Assembly: GCF_036016195.1 (NCBI RefSeq)
Contig: NZ_JAYWTM010000006.1
Span: 372,001-436,000 of the forward strand
Direction: 5' to 3'
DNA length: 64,000 bases
From: Brenneria populi
Lineage (GTDB): Bacteria; Pseudomonadota; Gammaproteobacteria; Enterobacterales; Enterobacteriaceae
The notes beneath the pieces were generated by a model. The model made no database searches. It was not told the DNA's origin and worked only from the letters and a program-made list of their open reading frames with translations. Below, piece by piece: positions 53,679 to 60,969 of this stretch. Numbering within the stretch: the stretch's first letter is position 1; the number at the start of each line of letters is the position of its first letter. The translations under genes and the position numbers were made by a program.

Positions 53679-53707
53679 ATTTTAATTGAGAATGATTTTT
53701 GTTTCAA
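53679..53707 (-). promoter_or_regulatory. fecI promoter with overlapping Fur-box-like site
   Basis: Minus strand: -35 TTGAAA (53702-53707), 17-bp spacer, -10 TAAAAT (53679-53684), about 50 bp before fecI. The spacer (plus strand 53688-53706) contains GAGAATGATTTTTGTTTC, with the hexamers expected of a Fur site (GA-x-AATGAT core). Fur would block this promoter in iron-rich cells. Confidence 0.7.
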
Positions 53708-53748
53708 TCGATTGTGCGAAATAAGAGCAGACGCCATCTCGGGGCTTA

Positions 53749-54192
53749 TTATCCTAAAGGCAGCGCCATAATAATGGCGTCTTCGCGCCCGGCCGCGGTC
53801 GGATAATAGTCGCGGCGCAACGAAACCTCATTGAACCCCAGGCTTTCATACAGCGCCAGCGCCCCTTTGTTCGATGCGCGCACCTCCAGCCACAGCGTGA
53901 GAATGGCGCGCTTTTCCAGCTCATTAATCAGATGCGTCAGCAGTTCGCGTCCGAGGCCGCCGCGCTGGTGGGTCGGGTGTACGGCAAGATTGAACAGCGT
54001 GGCCTCGTCCAGCACCGTCTGCGTAATGGCGTAGGCCACCATCACTCCGTCGCGGCTCAGCTTGAGGTTGAAGTAACGCTCTCCCTGATTGCCGGCAAAG
54101 GTTTTTTCGCTCCAGGGAAACGCGTGGCAGGCTTGCTCAATTCTCAAGGCCGGCGCCAGATCGGCCGGCGTCAGGGTTGATATCTCGTTCAT
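53749..54192 (-). CDS. rimI: Ribosomal protein S18 alanine N-acetyltransferase RimI
   Basis: The 147-residue GNAT enzyme acetylates the N-terminus of S18. It has the acetyl-CoA motif HQRGGLGRELLTHL and the C-terminal ALALYESLGFNEVSLRRDYY. It overlaps holD by 56 bp, as in E. coli. Confidence 0.95.
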   Translation of the reverse strand: MNEISTLTPADLAPALRIEQACHAFPWSEKTFAGNQGERYFNLKLSRDGVMVAYAITQTVLDEATLFNLAVHPTHQRGGLGRELLTHLINELEKRAILTLWLEVRASNKGALALYESLGFNEVSLRRDYYPTAAGREDAIIMALPLG

Positions 54193-54574
54193 GTTCGCAG
54201 ATCTGTCGCCAGAGCGCCCGTTTGGCGTCGGCGCTGTGGTTAAGCTCGGTTAATACCGGGCTGGTGAGCTGAACGCCTTCCAGCGCCAGCGGTTTATCGA
54301 TGCCTAAGCGCCAGCTATGGCAGTGCGCCGCGGAGGACAGCATATCGACCTGCTGCGGCGTCAGGCTGTAGGTCTGGTCGGGCGTAAGCGCCAGACTGCG
54401 CAGGACATCGGCCAGCAGCGGTTCATCGCCGGCAAGCGGTTCGCGCGAGACGATAACCAGACGCACCTGAGCCGGCAGGCTGACGGCGATTTCGCCCTGC
54501 AACACCGCCGGACGCTTAAGGATCCACTGCGTGATGCCCAGTTGTTGCAGTAGCCAGTCGCGTCTCGATGTCAT
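54137..54574 (-). CDS. holD: DNA polymerase III psi subunit HolD
   Basis: Psi links the clamp loader (via chi) to SSB. The 145-residue protein starts MTSRRDWLLQQLGITQWILK, the family start; an open extension to 54658 is not conserved. The segment AHCHSWRLGIDKPLALEGVQL matches E. coli HolD. It is a little longer at the C-terminus, where it overlaps rimI. Confidence 0.93.
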   Translation of the reverse strand: MTSRRDWLLQQLGITQWILKRPAVLQGEIAVSLPAQVRLVIVSREPLAGDEPLLADVLRSLALTPDQTYSLTPQQVDMLSSAAHCHSWRLGIDKPLALEGVQLTSPVLTELNHSADAKRALWRQICEHERDINPDAGRSGAGLEN

Positions 54575-54648
54575 GCAGAGGATCCTGTTCGGCCTATGTT
54601 TGCCGCCTATGCTAGCAAACCCATCGAACATGCGCCAACAAAGCGCTA

Positions 54649-54778
54649 TACCCGTCATACTTCAAGCTGCGTGTGTACCCGCCCCGTTGGGGCCGCCGCA
54701 AAGCGGCGTTCAAATCAGATCCCGGCGGATTTGTCCTTCTCTTACCGCCTGCCTGCAACGCGAATTATTTAGGGTATA
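54649..54778. repeat. Dispersed repeat, longest copy
   Basis: Ends ATACCCGTCATACTTCAAGC (54649) and GCGAATTATTTAGGGTAT (to 54778) match, in inverted orientation, the copy at 2714-2777. It fills the holD-rsmC divergent gap and must contain or abut the rsmC promoter. The interior (54670-54750) is not shared with the shorter copy. Confidence 0.75.
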
Positions 54779-54811
54779 ATCCCCGCTCAATTATTAAGGA
54801 GCCTCAGCCCG

Positions 54812-55846
54812 ATGTCTGCATTAACCCCAGCCAGCGAAGTCATACTGCGCCATAGCGACGAATTTATCCCACGCCGGGTGCTGTTTGCCGGTGATTTACA
54901 AGATGTCTTGCCCGCGCGGTTCGACGCGTCCGATGTGCGTGTCCACGCCACGCAGTTTCACCACTGGCAACAGCTGCAAGGCGCGCTGAAGGAGAATGTC
55001 CGCTATGGTCTGACGGCGGACGCCGAACTGGTCGCGGGGTGCGACACGCTGATTTACTACTGGCCGAAGAGTAAGCAGGAGGCCGAATTTCAGCTCTCCA
55101 ACCTGCTGTCGCTGCTGCCGGTCGGCAGTGAAATCTTTGTGGTGGGGGAGAACCGCAGCGGCGTACGCAGCGCGGAAAACATACTGGCCGGCGCGGCGTC
55201 GTTAAGTAAAATCGACAGCGCGCGGCGCTGCGGGCTGTACCACGGACGGATTGAGAAACAGAGCGTCTTTAATCTTGACGACTGGTGGAGCGAGTATGCG
55301 ATCGACGGCGTAACGGTGAAGGCGCTGCCCGGCGTGTTCAGCCGCGACGGACTGGATCCGGGCAGCCAACTGCTGCTTTCCACCTTTGAGCCGCATATGA
55401 AAGGTAAAGTGCTGGATATCGCCTGCGGCGCCGGCGTATTGGCGGCCATGCTGGCGCGGCAGTCCCCTAAAATACGTTTGACGCTCAGCGACGTCAGCGC
55501 CGCCGCGTTGGCCTCCAGCCGCGCCACGCTGGCCGTCAATCGCTTGGAAGGCGAGGTTATCGCCAGCAACGTCTACTCGGAGATTCGCGGCCGCTTCGAT
55601 CTGATTGTTTCCAACCCGCCGTTCCATGACGGCTTGCAAACCAGCCTGCAGGCGGCGGAGATGTTGATCCGCGGTGCGGTCGCCCATCTGCCGATCGGCG
55701 GGCGGCTGCGTATCGTCGCCAATGCGTTCCTGCCTTATCCGGCGCTGCTGGACGCGGCGTTCGGCGGCCACGAGGTGCTGGCCCAGACCGGACGATTTAA
55801 GGTCTATCAGGCGATCGTCGGCCGGACGCCGCGCGCCGCCGGCTAA
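54812..55846 (+). CDS. rsmC: 16S rRNA m2G1207 methyltransferase RsmC
   Basis: The 344-residue enzyme has a catalytically inactive N-terminal half and a C-terminal SAM domain with VLDIACGAGVLAAMLAR and the NPPFHDG active-site motif. Divergent from holD as in E. coli. Confidence 0.96.
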   Translation: MSALTPASEVILRHSDEFIPRRVLFAGDLQDVLPARFDASDVRVHATQFHHWQQLQGALKENVRYGLTADAELVAGCDTLIYYWPKSKQEAEFQLSNLLSLLPVGSEIFVVGENRSGVRSAENILAGAASLSKIDSARRCGLYHGRIEKQSVFNLDDWWSEYAIDGVTVKALPGVFSRDGLDPGSQLLLSTFEPHMKGKVLDIACGAGVLAAMLARQSPKIRLTLSDVSAAALASSRATLAVNRLEGEVIASNVYSEIRGRFDLIVSNPPFHDGLQTSLQAAEMLIRGAVAHLPIGGRLRIVANAFLPYPALLDAAFGGHEVLAQTGRFKVYQAIVGRTPRAAG

Positions 55847-55860
55847 AGCGCGTCGCTTGC

Positions 55861-56853
55861 TTAAATATCGATCGTCGCCATGCCCTCTTTGCCGTAGCGC
55901 GCTCCCGCCGCGGCATTGAAGGGGAAGATGGCTTCAATTTCCGCCAGATCGTCCGCCGTCAGGGCGACGTCCAGCGCCGCGACGTTTTCTTCCAGGTAGC
56001 GGCGGCGTTTGGTTCCGGGAATCGGCACGATGTGTTCGCCCTGCGCCAGAACCCAGGCCAGCGCCAACTGCGACGGGGCGATGCCTTTTTGTTCGGCCAA
56101 CTGATTGACCTTTTCCACCAGCCGCAGGTTTTTAGCGAAGTTTTCCCCGGAGAAACGCGGATTATCGCGGCGGAAATCATCGGCGGCCAGATCGTCCGGG
56201 CTGCGGATGGCGCCGGTGAGAAAACCGCGTCCTAACGGGCTATAGGGCACGAATCCCACGCCAAGACGCGCGCAGGCGGGCAGAACGTCGGCTTCCACAT
56301 CGCGCGTCCACAGCGAGTATTCGCTTTGCAGCGCCGTGATGGGATGGACCTTATGAGCGCGCTCCAGCGTTTCGGCGGAGGCCTCGCTTAGGCCGATATA
56401 GCGAATTTTCCCCTCCTTGACCAAATCGGCCAGCGCGCCGACGCTCTCTTCAATCGGCACCGTCGGGTCGATACGGTGCTGATAGTAGAGGTCGATCTCT
56501 TCTACGCCCAGCCGTTTCAGGCTGCCTTCAACGGAACGGCGAATATATTCCGGCTTCCCGCAGACGCCGCGTTCGGCGTGGTTATTCGGATCGCGCACGA
56601 TGCCGAATTTGGTGGCGAGAAAAACCTGGCCGCGCTTACCCTTGATGGCTTTGCCGACCAACTGCTCATTGGTATGAGGGCCGTACATGTCGGCGGTATC
56701 CAGCAGCGTGACGCCCAGCTCCAGCGCCCGATGCAGGGTGGCGATGGACTCCTTTTCATCCTGAGCGGTGAAATAAAAGTCGCTCATCCCCATGCAGCCC
56801 AGTCCGAGCGCGGAGACCGATGGGCCGGTAGGGCCTAATTGGCGATGTAACAT
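55861..56853 (-). CDS. Aldo/keto reductase
   Basis: The 330-residue AKR-family TIM barrel has the catalytic Asp and Tyr in DTADMYGPHTNEQLVG, Lys in FLATKFGIV and His in YYQHRIDP. The NADPH-binding end is PIPGTKRRRYLEENV. The start at 56853 has GAGGATC upstream; an upstream ATG at 56931 is not conserved. It is divergent from a LysR gene, which probably controls it. Physiological substrate unknown. Confidence 0.88.
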   Translation of the reverse strand: MLHRQLGPTGPSVSALGLGCMGMSDFYFTAQDEKESIATLHRALELGVTLLDTADMYGPHTNEQLVGKAIKGKRGQVFLATKFGIVRDPNNHAERGVCGKPEYIRRSVEGSLKRLGVEEIDLYYQHRIDPTVPIEESVGALADLVKEGKIRYIGLSEASAETLERAHKVHPITALQSEYSLWTRDVEADVLPACARLGVGFVPYSPLGRGFLTGAIRSPDDLAADDFRRDNPRFSGENFAKNLRLVEKVNQLAEQKGIAPSQLALAWVLAQGEHIVPIPGTKRRRYLEENVAALDVALTADDLAEIEAIFPFNAAAGARYGKEGMATIDI

Positions 56854-56968
56854 GGCGTGATCCTCATGGTTGGTATTGAATGCGCTATGAGTGTGGTTGT
56901 TTATTGGATAAAGATAAATAACGCATTTCATGCAACACTATTCAAAAATCAACAACAATGGGGGAGCG

Positions 56969-57880
56969 ATGGATCGGATTCAGGCGATGCGCGTTTTTGT
57001 ACGCATTGCGGAACTGGGCAGCTTTAGCCGCGCGGCCGAAATGCTGTCTCTGCCGCGCGCGACCGTCAGTCATACCATCAAACAGCTGGAGTCCCGCCTG
57101 GGGGTGCGTCTGTTGCAGAGAACCACCCGTCAGGTGCAGATTACCGCCGAGGGCCGGATTTATTATCAGCGCTGTATCCAGCTGCTGGCGGAAATTGAAG
57201 AGACGGATACGCTTTTTACCCACCAGCGGCAGCAGCCGGCGGGCAATGTGCGGGTCGATATGCCGCACTCCCTGGCGCGCGAGGTGGTGATCCCGGCGCT
57301 GGACGAGTTTTACCGGCGTTATCCGAACATTAGGCTCTCGCTAAGCGCCAATGATTCGGCGATCAATGTGCTGCGTGAAGGGGTGGATTGCGTACTGCGG
57401 GCCTGGCAGGCGGCGGATGACTCTCTGGCTACCCGGCACCTGCCGTCGCTGCCGCAGGTGACCTGCGCCTCCGCCGCTTACCTTGCCGAGTTCGGCACGC
57501 CGGCGTCGCTGGAGGATCTGGCGCGGCATCAGATGGTCGGCTATTTTTCGCTGCGCACCGGGCAGCGTTATCCGCTGGAGTTTATGCATAACGGGGAGTG
57601 CGTTACCCATATGCTGCCGGGCAAGCTGGACGTGAGCGGAACCGACGCCTATGTCGCCGCCTGTCGCGCCGGTTTGGGGATTATTCAGGCGACGAGATCG
57701 GGGCTGCAACGCTGGTTGGATAGCGGCGAACTGGTTGAAATTATGCAAGATCTGCCGCCGCCGGAAATGCCGCTGTTTGTGATGTATCCTCCCGGCCGCT
57801 TTCTGGCCCCCAGGATCCGGGTATTCATCGAATGGCTGCATGAACTCTTCGCCAGGCCGCCGTCCGCGACAAGATGGTGA
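56969..57880 (+). CDS. LysR-family regulator, divergent from aldo/keto reductase
   Basis: The 303-residue protein starts MDRIQAMRVFVRIAELGSFS with GGGGAG upstream. The N-terminal winged helix has FSRAAEMLSLPRATVSHTIKQLE; the C-terminal substrate-binding domain ends LFARPPSATRW. The gap to the reductase is 115 bp, the usual LysR target layout. The inducer is unknown. Confidence 0.88.
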   Translation: MDRIQAMRVFVRIAELGSFSRAAEMLSLPRATVSHTIKQLESRLGVRLLQRTTRQVQITAEGRIYYQRCIQLLAEIEETDTLFTHQRQQPAGNVRVDMPHSLAREVVIPALDEFYRRYPNIRLSLSANDSAINVLREGVDCVLRAWQAADDSLATRHLPSLPQVTCASAAYLAEFGTPASLEDLARHQMVGYFSLRTGQRYPLEFMHNGECVTHMLPGKLDVSGTDAYVAACRAGLGIIQATRSGLQRWLDSGELVEIMQDLPPPEMPLFVMYPPGRFLAPRIRVFIEWLHELFARPPSATRW

Positions 57881-57918
57881 TTTTTACAGCAAACCCCGCA
57901 TTTTAGTGGAAATAATCA

Positions 57919-57946
57919 TTGACCTTGACGCTAAAACCTCTAGAAT
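57919..57946 (+). promoter_or_regulatory. Promoter of tRNA-Leu cluster
   Basis: -35 TTGACC (57919-57924), 16-bp spacer, -10 TAGAAT (57941-57946), then the GC-rich discriminator TCGCCCCCG. This pattern is typical of stringently controlled stable-RNA promoters. Confidence 0.72.
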
Positions 57947-57988
57947 TCGCCCCCGTGGTGGCATTGCGTCAGGCGATGCGGCTGGATT

Positions 57989-58075
57989 GCGAAGGTGGCG
58001 GAATTGGTAGACGCGCTAGCTTCAGGTGTTAGTGCCTTAACGGGCGTGAGGGTTCAAGTCCCTCTCTTCGCACCA
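57989..58075 (+). tRNA. tRNA-Leu (CAG), copy 1 (type A)
   Basis: The 87-nt class II tRNA has acceptor arm GCGAAGG / CTTCGC, anticodon CAG in loop CTTCAGG, variable arm GCC-TTAAC-GGGC, T-loop GGGTTCAAGTCCC and encoded CCA. It equals copies 3 and 5. The position near rsmC matches E. coli leuVPQ. Confidence 0.97.
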
Positions 58076-58137
58076 ACATCACCACGCTCGTGCTGCATAA
58101 TGCGCGGCACGGCAGTTTGTATCGCACGGCGTTGACT

Positions 58138-58224
58138 GCGAAGGTGGCGGAATTGGTAGACGCGCTAGCTTCAGGTGTTAGTGTCTTAACGGACGTGAGG
58201 GTTCAAGTCCCTCTCTTCGCACCA
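58138..58224 (+). tRNA. tRNA-Leu (CAG), copy 2 (type B)
   Basis: Identical to copy 1 except two variable-arm bases: GTC-TTAAC-GGAC, a C-G to T-A pair change that keeps the stem. Equal to copy 4. Confidence 0.97.
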
Positions 58225-58275
58225 TGCGGCGGTATCAGGCGAAAGTAATAAAAGTAAGACGTAATCTTTATCTGT

Positions 58276-58362
58276 GCGAAGGTGGCGGAATTGGTAGACG
58301 CGCTAGCTTCAGGTGTTAGTGCCTTAACGGGCGTGAGGGTTCAAGTCCCTCTCTTCGCACCA
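58276..58362 (+). tRNA. tRNA-Leu (CAG), copy 3 (type A)
   Basis: Exact repeat of copy 1, 287 bp downstream, with identical flanking spacer. Confidence 0.97.
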
Positions 58363-58424
58363 ACATCACCACGCTCGTGCTGCATAATGCGCGGCACGGC
58401 AGTTTGTATCGCACGGCGTTGACT

Positions 58425-58511
58425 GCGAAGGTGGCGGAATTGGTAGACGCGCTAGCTTCAGGTGTTAGTGTCTTAACGGACGTGAGGGTTCAAGTCCCTC
58501 TCTTCGCACCA
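58425..58511 (+). tRNA. tRNA-Leu (CAG), copy 4 (type B)
   Basis: Exact repeat of copy 2, 287 bp downstream, with identical flanking spacer. Confidence 0.97.
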
Positions 58512-58562
58512 TGCGGCGGTATCAGGCGAAAGTAATAAAAGTAAGACGTAATCTTTATCTGT

Positions 58563-58649
58563 GCGAAGGTGGCGGAATTGGTAGACGCGCTAGCTTCAGG
58601 TGTTAGTGCCTTAACGGGCGTGAGGGTTCAAGTCCCTCTCTTCGCACCA
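58563..58649 (+). tRNA. tRNA-Leu (CAG), copy 5 (type A)
   Basis: Exact repeat of copies 1 and 3. Its downstream flank is unique (TCGCTTTTTCC), marking the end of the array. Confidence 0.97.
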
Positions 58650-58722
58650 TCGCTTTTTCCTGCATCCTTTCTTTAATACTTTCCAATAATTCCCAATACA
58701 CCTCGATTATCGATCTATCGCC

Positions 58723-59013
58723 TTATCCCTGCATGACGTTAAACACGACGGAGAGCGCCGCCAGCCCGCCCGCCAAGGCTACGCAGGACGGCAAAAGCAG
58801 GTAAGGCCGTAAGCGGCGATGGAGTAACATCACCAGCGTCGCCAGCAGCGCGACGGCAATAATCACCTTCAGCTGCATCAGATTAATATCCAGCACCGCC
58901 AGCAATAGCATGACGGCGCAGGGCAGCAGCACGCCCCAGGCGCTCGACAGCTGTTTCCCCAGACGCCAGCTCAGGCTCCATAAGCCGCATGCGGTAATCA
59001 TCGCGGTCAACAT
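58723..59013 (-). CDS. DUF1435 family membrane protein (YjjZ-like)
   Basis: The 96-residue hydrophobic protein has about three TM segments and the motifs SAWGVLLPCAVMLL and LRPYLLLPSCVALAGG, which I associate with DUF1435/YjjZ. In E. coli yjjZ lies in the same neighbourhood and is iron-regulated as I recall it. A near-consensus Fur box 20 bp upstream of the start codon supports this. Function unknown. Confidence 0.65.
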   Translation of the reverse strand: MLTAMITACGLWSLSWRLGKQLSSAWGVLLPCAVMLLLAVLDINLMQLKVIIAVALLATLVMLLHRRLRPYLLLPSCVALAGGLAALSVVFNVMQG

Positions 59014-59032
59014 GTTATTTCCGTCCGTATAT

Positions 59033-59051
59033 GATAATGATAATTAATACC
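59033..59051 (-). promoter_or_regulatory. Strong Fur box
   Basis: GATAATGATAATTAATACC matches about 15 of 19 positions of GATAATGATAATCATTATC. It lies 20 bp before the DUF1435 gene on its upstream side, about 73 bp from the end of budR. Confidence 0.82.
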
Positions 59052-59123
59052 ATATGGGAATTTATGCCAATTGTCGGCTTTTGACAACGATTTTGCGTAT
59101 CGCGGGGGCGGTGGGGAACGCGG

Positions 59124-60017
59124 CTAGCTTTTGCGCAGATGATTGCGCCGCAGCTGCATCATATTCAACACGAGAGGCGAGCGTTCGTGCTGGCGCCAAA
59201 CCATGGTTATCTGCGTATTCAGGCGCGCGTTATCGATAGGGTGGTACGAGACGCGATCCATCTTGATGCAGGACAGGGAGCGGGGAATAATGGTGATGCC
59301 GAATCCGGCCGAGACCATGCCGATGGTGGCCGTGAGCTGGGGCGCCTGCTGGCTCAGCTTGGGCTCGTATCCCGATAGGTAGCAGGTGCGTAAAATCATA
59401 TCGTGCAAGACCGGGCAAACCTCGCGCGGAAAGATAATCAGCGGATCCTGATTCAGTTCGTTCAAACGGATATCGCGTCTGTCATGCAGCGGATGGTCGG
59501 CGGGCAGCACTAATGTCATGGGCTCTTCGAGCAATATCTCGCTGTTTAATTCGCTGCTGACGTCGCACGGCAGGCGTAGAAAGGCGACATCGATATTTCG
59601 GTTGTGAAGCGCGGCGATCAGGTCCGGGGTATTCTCTTGCCGCGGGTTTAATTGCACCTGCGGATAGCGCTGGCGATAGGCATGCAGAAGCTGCAGCACG
59701 GTAGGGTGGAAGGACGACGAGGCGGAAAAGCCGACGTTGAAACTTCCCCTTTCCCCTCTGGCGATGCTCCTGGCCCGGTCAACGGCCGCATCCGTCAGGC
59801 TCAGAATCTGGCGCGCATCCTCATATAACACCTTTCCCGCTTCCGTCATTTCAACGCCGCGCGTAAGCCTTTTAAATAACGGCGTGCCTATTTCATGTTC
59901 GAGCTTTTTGATTTGCTGACTCAGGGGCGGTTGCGATATGCCCAGTTTTTCCGCCGCGCGCGTGAAATGCCGCGTGGATGCGACGGCGACAAAGTAGCGC
60001 AGGTAACGAAATTCCAT
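59124..60017 (-). CDS. budR: LysR-family acetoin operon regulator BudR (AlsR-like)
   Basis: The 297-residue protein starts MEFRYLRYFVAVASTRHFTR with HTH FTRAAEKLGISQPPLSQQIKKLE and VAFLRLPCDVSSELN, closely like Klebsiella/Raoultella BudR. GGAG lies upstream of ATG 60017; further in-frame starts at 60032 and 60092 are less likely. It is divergent from budA (130-bp gap). BudR/AlsR activates acetoin genes in response to acetate and low pH in related bacteria. Confidence 0.9.
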   Translation of the reverse strand: MEFRYLRYFVAVASTRHFTRAAEKLGISQPPLSQQIKKLEHEIGTPLFKRLTRGVEMTEAGKVLYEDARQILSLTDAAVDRARSIARGERGSFNVGFSASSSFHPTVLQLLHAYRQRYPQVQLNPRQENTPDLIAALHNRNIDVAFLRLPCDVSSELNSEILLEEPMTLVLPADHPLHDRRDIRLNELNQDPLIIFPREVCPVLHDMILRTCYLSGYEPKLSQQAPQLTATIGMVSAGFGITIIPRSLSCIKMDRVSYHPIDNARLNTQITMVWRQHERSPLVLNMMQLRRNHLRKS

Positions 60018-60147
60018 TAGTGGCGACTCCATATCTTTTGGATCTTGAAATGACAACCTTTGTATATTGGAACTTTGACGGTGATCACGCAATCTTTAAT
60101 CATGAATTAGAAAAATTTAAGTAATAACCCAGCGAAAGAGAAGTCAT

Positions 60148-60930
60148 ATGAAAGAAGATATAGGCGTCAACTCTTGTGCGGAAGAGATCGCATCCTATGC
60201 AATTGACCATCAGGCGCACCATCCCGATTGCGTTATTTATCAAACATCTCTGATGAGCGGATTAATAAATGGCGTATACGAAGGCAGCCGGACGATGAAG
60301 GAATTGCTGGAGCACGGCGATTTTGGATTAGGAACATTTAACTATCTGGATGGCGAACTGGTGGCGTTTAACAGCCGCATTTTTCAACTGCGCGCCGACG
60401 GCAGCGCACGGGCCGCCATGCCGCACCAGAAGACGCCATTCGCCGTCATGACATTCTTCCGGCCGACGGAAGAAATTCATTTCAGCAGCCGTATCGACCG
60501 CGAGGCGCTTCATCAGAAGATCGATGCTCAGGTCGGTACGGATAATCTGTTTTGCGCGCTGAGGATCGATGGGCATTTCAATTATGTCGAAACCCGCACC
60601 GTTCCGCGCCAGACGCGCCCTTATAAACCGATGCTGGAGGCGATCGCCCAGCAGCCGAAATTCCATTTCGAATCCTGCCGGGGAAGCGTCATCGGCTTTC
60701 GCAGCCCGGCTTATACGCAGGGCATTAACGTTGCCGGTTATCACGAACACTTTATCACCGATAATCGCGAAGGCGGTGGCCATATCCTTGATTATCAAAT
60801 GGAAAGCGGCGTCTTAACCTTTGGGGTCATCTCCAAGTTGATTATCGATTTACCGCAGGATCGGGATTTTCTCAGCGCTGACTTGTCACCCGATAACCTC
60901 GATAGCGCTATCCAGTCAGTGGAAGGCTAA
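60148..60930 (+). CDS. budA: Alpha-acetolactate decarboxylase
   Basis: BudA converts acetolactate to acetoin. The 260-residue protein has the zinc-site histidines and Glu in VAGYHEHFITDNREGGGH and an additional segment YQTSLMSGLINGVYEG. 39-bp gap to budB. Confidence 0.95.
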   Translation: MKEDIGVNSCAEEIASYAIDHQAHHPDCVIYQTSLMSGLINGVYEGSRTMKELLEHGDFGLGTFNYLDGELVAFNSRIFQLRADGSARAAMPHQKTPFAVMTFFRPTEEIHFSSRIDREALHQKIDAQVGTDNLFCALRIDGHFNYVETRTVPRQTRPYKPMLEAIAQQPKFHFESCRGSVIGFRSPAYTQGINVAGYHEHFITDNREGGGHILDYQMESGVLTFGVISKLIIDLPQDRDFLSADLSPDNLDSAIQSVEG

Positions 60931-60969
60931 GCAACAACTCAGCACAAGTCATCTCAGAGGAGTGAGACA

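Larger units (their letters stand above)
57989..58649 (+). repeat. 287-bp tandem duplication carrying tRNA-Leu genes
   Basis: Unit 1 (57989-58275) and unit 2 (58276-58562) read the same, including both non-coding spacers; a third, partial unit gives copy 5. Order A-B-A-B-A. The likely ancestor was a three-gene A-B-A cluster expanded by unequal crossing-over. Confidence 0.93.

Noticed and set aside
57989..58649. Regular repeats and spacers suggesting a CRISPR array
   Set aside because: The repeats are complete 87-nt tRNA-Leu genes with encoded CCA; spacers are identical between units.
57881..58723. Genomic island integrated at tRNA-Leu
   Set aside because: No integrase gene and no direct repeat of the tRNA 3' end beyond the tandem array; the following genes look ordinary in base composition.
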